Part shown: one piece after another, positions 1 to 8,993 of the stretch | Position numbering within the stretch: position 1 is the first letter of the stretch | How the letters are laid out: every line of letters starts with the position of its first letter | Source: Sphingomonas qomolangmaensis | GTDB lineage: Bacteria > Pseudomonadota > Alphaproteobacteria > Sphingomonadales > Sphingomonadaceae | Reading direction: 5' to 3' | Assembly: GCF_024496245.1 (NCBI RefSeq) | Contig: NZ_CP101740.1 | Coordinates: forward strand, 1,549,501 to 1,613,500 | DNA: 64,000 bases | Notes under the pieces: model-generated | The model's database searches: none | Told to the model about the DNA's origin: nothing | What the model saw: the letters and a program-made list of their open reading frames with translations, nothing else | Program-made: the position numbers and the translations under genes

Positions 1-12
1 TATAGCCTCCGT

Positions 13-753
13 ATGTATGGCGTAAATCAAACCTCGGAAGAGGTAAACAACCTGCTAACCAAATCGGCCTCGCGGCGCACGCTTTTACGCGGCAGCCTGG
101 TGGCAGGCGCAGTGTTGGCGGTACCGAGCTGCGTCCGCGCGCCGGTCGATCGCATGGCGGGGCGCGGGATCGAGCCGCTGGCGTCGAGGCCTCCCGCCCC
201 TGCTCCTTATGTCGCACCGAAGTTCGATCCGCGCCGGATCGCGGGGGTGCGGCGACCGCTGCTCGAACGCGCGCTGGCGGCGCGCGACACGCATCGCCGC
301 AGCATCACCAAGCGCGACCGGATCGCGGTCGTCGATTTCGGCGCGGGGTCGGCGGCGCCGCGGATGCACCTGGTCGATGTCGCCAATGGCCGCGTCACCG
401 ATCTGCTGGTCGCGCATGGCAGCGGCTCGGACCCCCGCCACACCGGCTTCCTGCAGCATTTCTCGAACGTCGATGGATCGAACGCATCGTGCGAAGGCGC
501 GTTTGCCACGAGCGACTATTATGTCGGCAAGCATGGCCGATCGCAGCGGTTGCTCGGGCTCGATCCGACCAACGACAATGCGCTGGCGCGCGCGATCGTC
601 GTCCACGGTGCCTGGTATGCCGAGGCCGAGATGCTGGCGATCCACGGCAAGCTGGGGCGCAGCCAGGGCTGCTTCGCGGTGGGCGATGCGCGGTTGCAGC
701 AGGTGTTCAACCATCTGGGCGAAGGCGCGCTGATCTACGCCGCGAAGGCTTGA
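13..753 (+). CDS. L,D-transpeptidase catalytic-domain (YkuD_2-like) lipoprotein
   Basis: This 246-residue protein resembles the murein L,D-transpeptidase catalytic family (YkuD_2). The C-terminal half carries the active-site pattern: His198 in IVVHGAWYA and SQGCFAV with Ser218 and the presumed nucleophile Cys220. Family members act on peptidoglycan stem peptides in the periplasm. The N-terminus has a twin-arginine-like RRTLLRG followed by a hydrophobic stretch and AVPSC (Cys40), so it is probably an exported lipoprotein. The first ATG in the window has no clear Shine-Dalgarno sequence and lies 13 bases from the edge, so the start is uncertain. It stands alone; the next gene is about 175 bases away, beyond a palindromic repeat. 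The family call is fairly sure; the in vivo substrate is unknown. Confidence 0.8.
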   Translation: MYGVNQTSEEVNNLLTKSASRRTLLRGSLVAGAVLAVPSCVRAPVDRMAGRGIEPLASRPPAPAPYVAPKFDPRRIAGVRRPLLERALAARDTHRRSITKRDRIAVVDFGAGSAAPRMHLVDVANGRVTDLLVAHGSGSDPRHTGFLQHFSNVDGSNASCEGAFATSDYYVGKHGRSQRLLGLDPTNDNALARAIVVHGAWYAEAEMLAIHGKLGRSQGCFAVGDARLQQVFNHLGEGALIYAAKA

Positions 754-761
754 GAGCACTT

Positions 762-882
762 CCGTTCGTCCTGAGTAGGGACTGAGCGAAGGCGAAGGCC
801 CGTATCGAAGGACCCTGCCACAAGCGGGCGGATGCTTCGATACGCCGCTTCGACGAGCTCAGCGGCTACTCAACACGAACGG
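762..882. repeat. 121-bp imperfect palindromic intergenic repeat (REP-like)
   Basis: The outer arms are CCGTTCGTCCTGAGTAG at 762-778 and, inverted, CTACTCAACACGAACGG at 866-882, agreeing at 15 of 17 positions. A second inner pair follows the pattern CTGAGC...GAAG...CGTATCGAAG. The whole stretch could fold as one long hairpin. It fills the gap between the L,D-transpeptidase gene and nadE. I infer that it belongs to an interspersed repeat family; only one copy is in this window. Confidence 0.7.
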
Positions 883-928
883 TGTGGTTTGTCTTGGCCT
901 GCGCCACGCCCGCGCCTAAACCCGCAGC

Positions 929-2974
929 ATGCGCCACCGTTTCTTCTCGCACCACACCCATGGCTTCGTCCGCGTCGCCGCCGCGACCCCTGCCGCGATG
1001 GTCGGCGATCCGATGGCCGCCGCCGCCTCGACGATCGCGCTGGCGCAGGAGGCGAACCGCGAGCGCGTCGATCTGGTGGTCTATCCCGAGCTCAACCTCA
1101 CCAGCTACGCGATCGACGACCTGCACCTGCAGGACGCGCTACTCGCGGCGAGCGAGGCGGCGGTGGCCGCGGTGGTCGCGGCGAGCGCCGAGCTTCACCC
1201 GGTGCTGCTGGTCGGCGCGGCGCTTCGGCGCAACGGGCGAGTCTACAACACCGCGGTCGCCATCGCGCGCGGGCGGATCCTCGGCGTGGTGCCCAAGAGC
1301 TTCCTGCCCAATTACCGCGAATATTATGAGAAGCGCTGGTTCGCCTCGGGACTTGGCCTCGGCGGCCTGACGATCGACGTCGCCGGCCAGACCGTGCCGT
1401 TCGGCACCGACCTGCTCTTCGCCGCGAGCGACCTGCCCGACTTCATCTTCCACGCCGAGATCTGCGAGGATTTCTGGGCCCCCGCCCCGCCCTCGACCAC
1501 GGGTGCGCTCGCGGGTGCACTGATCTGCTGCAACCTGTCGGCATCGAACATCGTCATCGGCAAGGGGCGCGAGCGCGACCTGCTGTGCGCGGCCCAAAGC
1601 GCGCGCGCGGTGTGCGCCTATGTCTATTCGGCGACCGGTCCGGGAGAGAGCACCACCGACCTTGCCTGGGACGGCCAGGGAATGGTCCACGAACTGGGCG
1701 AGCTGCTCGCGACCTCGGGCCGCTTCGACCTCGCGACCGAGCTGGTCGTCGCCGATGTCGATGCCGGGCGGGTGCGGCTCGAGCGGATGCGGATGGGCAC
1801 CTTCAACGATGCCGCCGCCGCCGCGGGCCATCCCGAAACGCGCTTCCGCCGGATCGCGTTCGAACACGCCCCCGATTTCGCCGATGTTGGGTTGCGCCGC
1901 GACATCCGCCGCTTTCCGTTCGTGCCCAATACCCCCGCGACGCTCGACGAGGATTGCTACGAAGCCTTCAACATCCAGGTCGAGGGGCTGCGCAAGCGAG
2001 TCGTCGCGAGCGGATCGAAGCGGCTGGTGATCGGCGTGTCGGGCGGACTCGATTCGACCCATGCGCTGCTCGTCGCCGCCAAGGCGTTCGATCGGCTGGG
2101 GCGGCCGCGCACCGAGATATTGGGCTTCACGATGCCTGGCTTCGCGACCGGCGAGGCGACCAAGGCGAGCGCCTGGGCGCTGATGCGCGCGCTGGGGATC
2201 ACCGGCGCCGAGATCGACATTACCCCCGCCGCGCGCCAGATGCTGGGCGATCTCGGCCATCCCTTCGCCGACGGCGAGCCGCATTATGACGTGACTTTCG
2301 AGAATGTGCAGGCGGGGCTCCGCACCGATTACCTCTTCCGCCTCGCCAACCAGCGCGAGGGGATCGTCGTCGGCACCGGCGACCTGTCCGAACTCGCGCT
2401 CGGCTGGTGCACCTATGGCGTCGGCGACCAGATGAGCCATTATGCGGTCAATGCCGGCGTGCCCAAGACGCTGATCCAGCATCTGATCCGCTGGACCGAG
2501 CGCACCGGCCAATATGACGACGCGACCAACCGCGTGCTCAACACCATCCTGGCGACCGAGATTTCGCCCGAGCTGGTGCCCGCCGGCGCCGATGGCGCGA
2601 TCCAGTCAACGCAGGACCGGATCGGGCCGTACGAGCTGCACGATTTCTTCCTCCACTATGTCGTCCGCCACGGGCTCGCGCCGTCGAAGATCGCGTTCAT
2701 GGCGCTACATGCCTGGCACGATGCCGATGCCGGCCGCTGGCCCGCGCATTTCCCGGCCGAATCGCGCAATGCGTACGACCTGCCGACAATCGCCAAATGG
2801 CTTGAGGCGTTTCTCGACCGCTTCTTTCGCACCAGCCAGTTCAAGCGATCGGCGATCCCCAACGGCCCCAAGGTCGCCGCCGCCGGTGCGCTGTCGCCGC
2901 GCGGTGACTGGCGTGCGCCTTCGGACGGTACCGCGACGGTGTGGCTGGACGAATTGCGCGCCGCGCTGCCATGA
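929..2974 (+). CDS. nadE: Glutamine-dependent NAD(+) synthetase
   Basis: NadE converts deamido-NAD to NAD using ammonia that its N-terminal domain releases from glutamine. The 681-residue length fits the two-domain form. The N-terminal nitrilase-like glutaminase shows Glu54 (VYPELNLTSY), Lys123 (VPKSFLPNYREYYEKRW) and Cys179 (AEICEDFW). The synthetase domain has the ATP-pyrophosphatase loop SGGLDST at residues 371-377 and later the segments GTGDLSELALGW and RRFFRTSQFKRSAIPNGPK-type C-terminal residues. The start at 929 fits the usual family opening (HGFVRVA near residue 11), although no strong ribosome site is visible. It is a cytoplasmic housekeeping enzyme and probably monocistronic. Confidence 0.96.
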   Translation: MRHRFFSHHTHGFVRVAAATPAAMVGDPMAAAASTIALAQEANRERVDLVVYPELNLTSYAIDDLHLQDALLAASEAAVAAVVAASAELHPVLLVGAALRRNGRVYNTAVAIARGRILGVVPKSFLPNYREYYEKRWFASGLGLGGLTIDVAGQTVPFGTDLLFAASDLPDFIFHAEICEDFWAPAPPSTTGALAGALICCNLSASNIVIGKGRERDLLCAAQSARAVCAYVYSATGPGESTTDLAWDGQGMVHELGELLATSGRFDLATELVVADVDAGRVRLERMRMGTFNDAAAAAGHPETRFRRIAFEHAPDFADVGLRRDIRRFPFVPNTPATLDEDCYEAFNIQVEGLRKRVVASGSKRLVIGVSGGLDSTHALLVAAKAFDRLGRPRTEILGFTMPGFATGEATKASAWALMRALGITGAEIDITPAARQMLGDLGHPFADGEPHYDVTFENVQAGLRTDYLFRLANQREGIVVGTGDLSELALGWCTYGVGDQMSHYAVNAGVPKTLIQHLIRWTERTGQYDDATNRVLNTILATEISPELVPAGADGAIQSTQDRIGPYELHDFFLHYVVRHGLAPSKIAFMALHAWHDADAGRWPAHFPAESRNAYDLPTIAKWLEAFLDRFFRTSQFKRSAIPNGPKVAAAGALSPRGDWRAPSDGTATVWLDELRAALP

Positions 2975-3040
2975 CCCGGCGAACCATCCGCGCAGCCGAT
3001 CGTTATGAGAACGCCGCATCATGCGGCACGGGAACCCCAA

Positions 3041-3328
3041 ATGTATAAATGGCCCTATGCAGCGTGGACGCAGGCAAGCATCGATGCCTGGACGCTGGGC
3101 GCCGAGGCATCGACCGTCATCGGGATGCGGATGGCCAAGATGGCGGTGGGCGGCGCCGCCGCCGACAAGGAAGCGCAGCTGATGGTGAGCGAAAAGATGC
3201 AGGCGATGGCCGAGCTGCAGATGCAGATGCTCACCGGCGGCCTTGGCACCACCGCGCTGTCGGGGACGCAGAAGACGCTGAAGCATTACAAGAAGAAGGT
3301 GGCGGCGAACCGCAAGCGGCTAGGGTAG
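3041..3328 (+). CDS. Small conserved-looking protein of unknown function
   Basis: A 95-residue product starts at ATG 3041 (MYKWPYAAWTQASIDAW), behind a purine-rich CGGGAA. An upstream in-frame ATG at 3005 is less likely. The protein is rich in Ala, Met and Gln with long predicted helices (KEAQLMVSEKMQAMAELQMQ) and a basic Lys/Arg tail (HYKKKVAANRKRLG). This composition resembles small phasin-like helical proteins, but I see no defining motif and make no functional call. It lies 66 bases after nadE on the same strand and could be co-transcribed with it. Confidence 0.65.
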   Translation: MYKWPYAAWTQASIDAWTLGAEASTVIGMRMAKMAVGGAAADKEAQLMVSEKMQAMAELQMQMLTGGLGTTALSGTQKTLKHYKKKVAANRKRLG

Positions 3329-3342
3329 GTCGCGCGCCCAGC

Positions 3343-3948
3343 TCAGTCGGGCGAGCGACCCGCCAGCGACGCCGCCAGCCTGACGTCGTGCTCGACCACC
3401 GAGCCGGTCCAATCGCGTATCGTGCGCCCCAGCCAGGTCCAGGGTGTCGATGCCCCCAGCGCGGGCGCTTCGTCGGCGACATAGGTCAGCATCCGGCTCC
3501 CCCATGAATCGGCGAAGGCGGCGGCGTGCCCGTGACCGGCGTCGATCGCCAGTCCGTCGACGATCAGCGAGGGAAAGCCGAGCTTTTCGCGCGGCGACAC
3601 GAACGCATCGCGAGCGGCGCGATCGCCGTCTTCGGGGGCGAGGAACAACGCTCCCACGATCCGGCTGGTATATTGCCGCGGCGAGAGGCGCGCCCACCAA
3701 GCAATCGCCGAGCAGGCGACCCCCGCCCCCATCAGCAACACCGATCGATCGGCCTCGCGCACCGCGGCGTCGAGCCGATAGGCGAAGCGGCTGCGCGCCG
3801 CCGCCGAGCCCGCGCCCAGCGCGATCTGACAATCGAAACGCGGCAGTCCGCTGAAGCTTCCCAGGCGTTCGGCGAGGCCGCCCAGATCGGGTCCGATACC
3901 GATGACAAAGGGTCGGGTCATGTCGGGTACCCACGCGGTGGCCGTCAT
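3343..3948 (-). CDS. RBBP9/YdeN-like alpha/beta-hydrolase fold protein, probably without catalytic serine
   Basis: The 201-residue protein starts at ATG 3948, preceded by AGGAGACGATCG. It has the layout of the small RBBP9/YdeN hydrolases: a nucleophile-elbow region (SVLLMGAGVACSAIAWWA), a strand-turn GALFLAPEDGD, the phrase FPSLIVDG, and a helix AAAFADSWGS near the end. In active relatives the elbow reads roughly HSLGC, whereas here it reads GAGVAC with no Ser in the usual place. The usual acid and His positions are also unclear. It may be an inactive or altered member. It converges with the small gene ending at 3328. The fold assignment is moderately confident; activity is doubtful. Confidence 0.6.
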   Translation of the reverse strand: MTATAWVPDMTRPFVIGIGPDLGGLAERLGSFSGLPRFDCQIALGAGSAAARSRFAYRLDAAVREADRSVLLMGAGVACSAIAWWARLSPRQYTSRIVGALFLAPEDGDRAARDAFVSPREKLGFPSLIVDGLAIDAGHGHAAAFADSWGSRMLTYVADEAPALGASTPWTWLGRTIRDWTGSVVEHDVRLAASLAGRSPD

Positions 3949-4134
3949 CGATCGTCTCCTGCAGTATCCGCAGAATATGCTTTTTGGAAACCGATGGGAA
4001 GCACCGCCGCCGCATGCGCCTCGAGCTTCCACCCTGTCGCGACCAGACTTGCATCGAGGTTCCGATTTGCCCTTTCTGCTTGTGTCCAGCCGCTCAGCTT
4101 TCGGATAGGCAGCGCGCGATCAGGATGGGAAAAG

Positions 4135-4500
4135 ATGATGGGCGACGCGTCGAAAGCTTGGAATGGTGAACTCGTTGGTCGATGGCTGGACAGCCGCCTC
4201 AAGGCTGCGCGGCTCGACCAAGCGGCGGCGGACCAGCGCGGATATGCGGCGCAGGACGACTTCGACAAAGCCGCTGCCGAAGAGTGGGTCTGCCGGACCC
4301 TGCAGGCCGCCGCGCTTGGCGATGACCAGGCAGCGTTCGCCGGACTGCTAAAGGCGCTGCTGGCTCGCGATGAATATCCGATCACGGGCATCTATGATGA
4401 CCGGCGCTTCGACCGCAGCGTCCGCGCCAACCTCCGAAAAATTGCCAAGATGACCAAGGCCAATGACGGCTTCGCCAACACGTTGCGCTATCAGGGCTGA
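4135..4500 (+). CDS. Hypothetical protein, acidic/alanine-rich
   Basis: This 121-residue product starts at tandem ATGs 4135/4138 behind a GGGAAAAG purine tract. I recognise no family. The protein is soluble, without signal peptide or membrane segment, and looks mostly helical (WLDSRLKAARLDQAAADQRG; FDKAAAEEWVCRTLQAAALG). It ends with a basic stretch (SVRANLRKIAKMTKANDG). The longer open frame reaching back to 3526 crosses the coding region of the minus-strand hydrolase-like gene and is not credible. It faces away from that gene across about 190 bases. Confidence 0.55.
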   Translation: MMGDASKAWNGELVGRWLDSRLKAARLDQAAADQRGYAAQDDFDKAAAEEWVCRTLQAAALGDDQAAFAGLLKALLARDEYPITGIYDDRRFDRSVRANLRKIAKMTKANDGFANTLRYQG

Positions 4501-4664
4501 CGCCGCGCCACGTCACGACTTGCCGGGTCGGGCCGACGCGGATCGCCAGCAGGCGGCGCGATGGGATGGATGCGCGGAGCTTGTCGGTCTAGCGTACCCT
4601 GTGCGACGTCGCGGATCGAGCGGCACATTCGCCGATAGCGTCGATAGCAACGAGGAGAGTGAAT

Positions 4665-5060
4665 TTGCTGTTTCACACGATGGTAGGGTCGAACGACATC
4701 GAGCGATCCAAACGTTTCTACAACGCGGTGCTCGGAATCCTCGGCCATGGCGAAGCGACGCTGAACATCGCGGGCAGCGGCCATACCCGCCTGTTCTACC
4801 GCAATGAGGGTGGGACGAACTTCGTCGTCACCCAACCGATCAACGATGAGCCTGCAACGGTCGCCAACGGCAGCACCGTGGCCTTTGCATGCAGCTCGCC
4901 CGAGCAGGTCGAACAATTTCACGCCACCGCGATCGCCAACGGCGGCACCTCGATCGAGGATCTGCCGGGTCCGCGCGAGACCCAGATGGGGACGATCCAC
5001 CTGGCCTATGTTCGCGATCCCGACGGCAACAAGCTTTGCGGGATCTACATCCCCGCATAA
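4665..5060 (+). CDS. VOC (glyoxalase/bleomycin-resistance fold) family protein
   Basis: A single-domain vicinal oxygen chelate protein of about 131 residues, with the typical opening LLFHTMVGSNDIERSKRFY, the middle FVVTQPIN and the closing strand AYVRDPDGNKLCGIY. Members bind a divalent metal and act as lyases, dioxygenases or resistance proteins; the substrate cannot be read from the sequence. The start is set by GAGGAG at 4652-4657: TTG 4665 lies 7 bases downstream, whereas the in-frame GTG 4659 is too close. The family's usual first residues also match TTG 4665. It is cytoplasmic and apparently monocistronic, with a hairpin after the stop. Confidence 0.82.
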   Translation: MLFHTMVGSNDIERSKRFYNAVLGILGHGEATLNIAGSGHTRLFYRNEGGTNFVVTQPINDEPATVANGSTVAFACSSPEQVEQFHATAIANGGTSIEDLPGPRETQMGTIHLAYVRDPDGNKLCGIYIPA

Positions 5061-5107
5061 GGCGCCCGGGCCATGTGCTGGCCCGATATGCCTGGCGTCT
5101 TTCCGGC

Positions 5108-5135
5108 CATGGGGCCGGTGATATCCGGCCCCATG
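5108..5135. terminator. Perfect hairpin between convergent genes
   Basis: The stem CATGGGGCCGG (5108-5118) pairs exactly with CCGGCCCCATG (5125-5135) around a TGATAT loop. It lies between the stop of the VOC gene (5060) and the stop of the convergent GH43 gene (5179). No T-run follows, so a bidirectional terminator or RNA-stabilising role is inferred from position. Confidence 0.55.
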
Positions 5136-5178
5136 CGTCGCTACGGGTTCCGGCCTTGGCGAGGGCCGATCGGCGGTC

Positions 5179-6150
5179 TTAGCGGGCGACCTTCAGCGTT
5201 GGCGCCGCGGCGCCGTCGGTCATGACGATCGGCAGAATGCGGCCGTCGCGGGCATAGCTGACGCGATCGATCGCGACCTGGCGCTCGCCCGAAAAGGGCG
5301 GCGGGCCGGCGGGGTTTTCCCAGCGATGGTAGACGATGAGGTCCTCGCCCGCGGGTGTCTTGACGAAGCTGTGGTGGCCCGGCCCCTTGTGCCGCGCATC
5401 GCTTCCCAGGATGCGCCCGCGATAACGCCAGGGTCCGGTCGGCGACGACGCGGTCGAATAATGCACCGAATAATCGTCGGCGTTGAAGCGGCCATGGCTG
5501 TACGACAGATAATAGGTGCCCCGGCGCTCGTGCATGAACGCGCCTTCGGTAAACATGCGCGGCTGCGCGACCTTCACTTCGCGCTTCAGGCTGATCATGT
5601 CGGCGCCCATCTCCCAGACGCGCAAGGTCGCCCCCGAGCTGCCCCCGGCATAGAGGTAGCTGATCCCCGACCGCGCGTCGGTGAAGACATGCGGATCGAT
5701 CGCTTCGAAGCCCTTGCCGCCCGTCACCAGCGGCCGGCCGCTATCGCGATACGGCCCCTGCGGCTGGTCGGCGACGGCGACGCCGATCCGGCTCGGCGTA
5801 GGGTTTTGCGGCCCGACCGAGAAATAGAGATACCATTTGCCGCCCTTGGTCGCGACGCCGGGTGCCCACAGGAAATGCTCGGGGGCGCCGTCGTCGCCGA
5901 TCCACTTGATCTGGTCGCGGCGGATCAGTTCGCCGCGCGGTTTCCAGGTTTTGAGATCGCGCGACGAAAAGGCGCCGAACCGGTCGGCGGCCCAGCTGCC
6001 GCCCGGCCCCCCGGTGGGGAAAATCCAAAGCTCGTCGCCGATCATCACCGCGTGCGGATCGGCACCCTGGAGCTGCGGATTGTCCGCCGATGCCGCAGTG
6101 GCAAGCGACAGGCCGCACAGCAGCGCAAGCGGCAGGAAGCGATGTTTCAT
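5179..6150 (-). CDS. Secreted glycoside hydrolase family 43 protein
   Basis: A five-bladed propeller GH43 enzyme, a family mostly of arabinofuranosidases, xylosidases and arabinanases. From the start at ATG 6150, residues 1-22 form a Sec signal peptide (MKHRFLPLALLCGLSLATAASA). The three GH43 acids are visible: Asp31 in GADPHAV (base), Asp152 in EAIDPHVF (pKa modulator) and Glu202 in FTEGAFM (acid). ATG 6150 has GAGG six bases upstream; an earlier ATG at 6162 overlaps the receptor stop as TGATG. It follows the TonB receptor on the same strand, which suggests joint expression and extracytoplasmic action on imported oligosaccharides. Arabinose-polymer specificity is inferred from the neighbours. 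Confidence 0.88.
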   Translation of the reverse strand: MKHRFLPLALLCGLSLATAASADNPQLQGADPHAVMIGDELWIFPTGGPGGSWAADRFGAFSSRDLKTWKPRGELIRRDQIKWIGDDGAPEHFLWAPGVATKGGKWYLYFSVGPQNPTPSRIGVAVADQPQGPYRDSGRPLVTGGKGFEAIDPHVFTDARSGISYLYAGGSSGATLRVWEMGADMISLKREVKVAQPRMFTEGAFMHERRGTYYLSYSHGRFNADDYSVHYSTASSPTGPWRYRGRILGSDARHKGPGHHSFVKTPAGEDLIVYHRWENPAGPPPFSGERQVAIDRVSYARDGRILPIVMTDGAAAPTLKVAR

Positions 6151-6161
6151 GACAGGCCTCA

Positions 6162-8993
6162 TCAGAAGCGGAACCGCACGCCGAGCGAGTAGGTTCGCTC
6201 GAGATACAGGATCTGGCGCGCGAATTGGTCGGCGCTATCGTTGAACTCGCGATATCGCCGCAACGGATTGCCGAGGACGTTCACGATATCGAACGCGATC
6301 GTCATGTTCGGCACCGGGGTAACGGTGGTCGAAAAGTCGAGCTGTCCACGCCCCTTTTCGACTACGCCGCGCGTGCGCGGCGAACCATCTGCGCCGACGT
6401 CGAGGGGTTCGATGCTGTAGAACTGCACGAAGTCCGAACGATAATTATACGCCGCGCGCGCCGAGAAGAACGGCCGCTCGTAAAGCGCGACGACGTTGCC
6501 CGACCATTCGGATACGCCGTTGAAGCGCACCTGCTGTCCGGCGACATTGGGTGATGCGGCTAGGCCTTGTGCCAAGTCACCCTGCGAATCGACGTAGGTC
6601 GCGTTCGCCTGGATGCCGAAGCCCTTGGCCCATTCGGGCAGGCCTTCGATATCGAGAAAGCTGGTGAAGGCCAATTCGGCGCCCTGGAAGCGGGTATTGC
6701 CGGTATTTTCGGGCAGATCGAGCCGTGATGGTCCAAAGCCAACATCGACGGGCGCGATCGCCACGCGCGAGACGAAGCCCTGCGCGTCGCGCCGGAACAC
6801 GGCTGCGGTTAGCGACCCCGAGCGCGAGAAATACCATTCGAGACTGATGTCGTAATTATCCGACGTCAGCGGATTGAGATCGGGGTTGCCGCCGGTGATG
6901 TTGCGCAGGTTGCTGTTCGGGTCGTTGGGATTGGGCGGATTGTTCGGATCGATCGTGGGCGGCGGCCCGACCGTCAGCGTCGGATTGAGGTCGAAGAAAT
7001 TGGGCCGCGTGCGCGTCTGCGTATAGTTCAGCCGCATCTGGAGTTCTTCGGTGAAGCCCAGCCGTGCGCTAACATTGGGCAAATAATCGACATAGTCGTT
7101 TTCGGCGGTCGTTGGCGTGAAGGTGAAGGTGCCGGGGGTCGGTTCCTCCTGGACGAAGCCGGTAATCGTCGTCTCGGTCTTGACCGCCCGCAGGCCGATC
7201 AACCCGTCAATCGTCATCGTGTCGCTGACGTCGAACCCATATTTCAGCTGCGCATAAGCAGCATAGGACTTCTCGTTCGCGGTGAAGTTCTCGGTGGGGT
7301 TGAACGCGGGCTGCCCCTCGGGCGCGCCATAGAACGCGCGCAGTTCGGGTAGGTTTTCGCGGATGCTGCTCGAAGGAATCGCAGCGAAGGTGCGGATCGG
7401 GAAGGCATCGTTATAGGCGAAGCCCGCGCGGGTAGACTCGGTGCTTACCGGCAGCGCGGTGATCGGGATGCCGGCGGGTAGGTTGAAGATATACGCGGTG
7501 CCGCGATCGCGCGCGGCATCGCGGTCGTTATAGCGCACACCTGCCTGGATGCGCTTCACGAACCCGCCATCGAAGTCATATTGCGCGTCGAAGCGAGTTT
7601 GTACGTCCTTGCCGCTGACTCGCAGATTTTCCTGGAAGAACCCGCGGCTTAGAAAGTTTGCCGGATCGGTGACGTCGAAATTCTGAAAGTTCAGGCTGGG
7701 ACCGCCATCGTTGCCATCGACCTCGAACACCACATCGCGCACCGGCGAACTGGCAAAGGCGTGGTCGACGTTGACCAGATCGAAGCTGTAGGTGCTGTCG
7801 GTATAAGCGATGTCGCCCGAAATCTGCAGCCCGCCCCGCTTCCAGATCGCGCCGCCGCCGAGTTGATAGGTATCGGTCCTGCCCTCAGCCGATCCATAAT
7901 AGCCGTCCGGAGCATTGGCGCCGGTGACGGTGGCGCTCTGCGCGATGTTGGTACCGTCGCGTAGCTGGATGTTGGTCAGCTGGAAATCGGGGCCACCAAA
8001 GATCGGGAAGAACAGGAACCGGTTCTCGTCCTTGCCGCGATAGCCCTGGAACAGACCATCGACATAGATTTCGAGTTCGGGGGTCGGCCGCCACTGGAAC
8101 GCGGCATTGGCCGACGGGCGAAAGCGATCGCCATAACCATAGAACAGGCCCTGCGCGTCGGGATAGCGAACGCCGCCAGTGGTGCCGGGCGCATTGTCCG
8201 GATTGGTGGTGCCGATCACCAGCGACTGTTCGCGGGTGGCGTCCATGAAGTTGATGCCGACATAGCTGGCGTTCACCAGCAGGCCCATTTCACCGATGCC
8301 GGTTTCCCAGCGATCGCTGATCAGCAGGTTGCCGTTCCACGACAACTCGCCCGATTGCTCCCAATTGACGCCGTTGAGCGATCCCGAGAGTTCGAAGCCG
8401 TTGAAGTCGAAGGGCCGCCTGCCGCGCACGTTCACCTGGCCGCCGATGCCGCCCTCGATCAGGTTCGCGGTCCCCGACTTGTAGACCTCGAGCGCAGCGA
8501 CGGTACCGGCGGGAAAGTCCTGAATCTGAACGAACCGGCCTTCAGCCGTAAATATCTCGCGACCGTTATAGGTGGTGCTGATGTCGGGAAGGCCCCGGAT
8601 CTGCACGCCAGCGGCCTCGCCGCCGCCGCGGGTCACCTGCACCCCGGTAACCCGTGCAAGCGCTGCCGATGCAAAGGTGTCGGGCAGCTTGCCGATATCC
8701 TCGGCTACGATGGCATCGACAATCCCGTCGGAATTGCGCTTCACCTGCTGCGCGGATTCCAGGCTGCGGCGGAGGCCAGTAACGACGATGTCGCCTTCGG
8801 TGGTTTCGCTGATTTGCTCTGACAGCGCGGGCGCCGAAGGATTGGCGGTTTGATCCGACGCGGTGACGGGTTTGGGCGTTTCTTGCGCGTTCTGCGGTTC
8901 AGGCTCGGACGTCAGCGGTCCGGCATACGCAACTGAGGGCGACATCGTCGCGATCAGCGACACCGACGCCCAAAAATGTGCCTTTCTTCCCAT
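6162..8993 (-). CDS. TonB-dependent receptor (carbohydrate type)
   Basis: This outer-membrane receptor imports a ligand using TonB energy. The start at ATG 8993 has GGGGAG eight bases upstream and gives a signal peptide ending MSPSVAYA. The longer open frame has a non-signal N-terminal tail and is rejected. After a Gln/Pro-rich linker the plug begins GDIVVTGLRRSL and continues AEDIGKLPDTFASAALARV and VQIRGLPDISTTYNGREIF. The barrel ends in YSLGVRFRF with the terminal Phe recognised by BAM. The pattern matches the large Xanthomonas/Caulobacter-type receptor subfamily linked to plant polysaccharides. It sits head-to-head with the epimerase/glycosidase genes and ahead of a GH43 gene, so an arabino-oligosaccharide ligand is likely but inferred. 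Confidence 0.93.
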   Translation of the reverse strand: MGRKAHFWASVSLIATMSPSVAYAGPLTSEPEPQNAQETPKPVTASDQTANPSAPALSEQISETTEGDIVVTGLRRSLESAQQVKRNSDGIVDAIVAEDIGKLPDTFASAALARVTGVQVTRGGGEAAGVQIRGLPDISTTYNGREIFTAEGRFVQIQDFPAGTVAALEVYKSGTANLIEGGIGGQVNVRGRRPFDFNGFELSGSLNGVNWEQSGELSWNGNLLISDRWETGIGEMGLLVNASYVGINFMDATREQSLVIGTTNPDNAPGTTGGVRYPDAQGLFYGYGDRFRPSANAAFQWRPTPELEIYVDGLFQGYRGKDENRFLFFPIFGGPDFQLTNIQLRDGTNIAQSATVTGANAPDGYYGSAEGRTDTYQLGGGAIWKRGGLQISGDIAYTDSTYSFDLVNVDHAFASSPVRDVVFEVDGNDGGPSLNFQNFDVTDPANFLSRGFFQENLRVSGKDVQTRFDAQYDFDGGFVKRIQAGVRYNDRDAARDRGTAYIFNLPAGIPITALPVSTESTRAGFAYNDAFPIRTFAAIPSSSIRENLPELRAFYGAPEGQPAFNPTENFTANEKSYAAYAQLKYGFDVSDTMTIDGLIGLRAVKTETTITGFVQEEPTPGTFTFTPTTAENDYVDYLPNVSARLGFTEELQMRLNYTQTRTRPNFFDLNPTLTVGPPPTIDPNNPPNPNDPNSNLRNITGGNPDLNPLTSDNYDISLEWYFSRSGSLTAAVFRRDAQGFVSRVAIAPVDVGFGPSRLDLPENTGNTRFQGAELAFTSFLDIEGLPEWAKGFGIQANATYVDSQGDLAQGLAASPNVAGQQVRFNGVSEWSGNVVALYERPFFSARAAYNYRSDFVQFYSIEPLDVGADGSPRTRGVVEKGRGQLDFSTTVTPVPNMTIAFDIVNVLGNPLRRYREFNDSADQFARQILYLERTYSLGVRFRF

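Noticed and set aside
1139..2512. Long minus-strand open frame (457 codons) opposite nadE
   Set aside because: nadE on the plus strand has full catalytic motifs throughout; the reverse frame has no family likeness and follows from high GC content.
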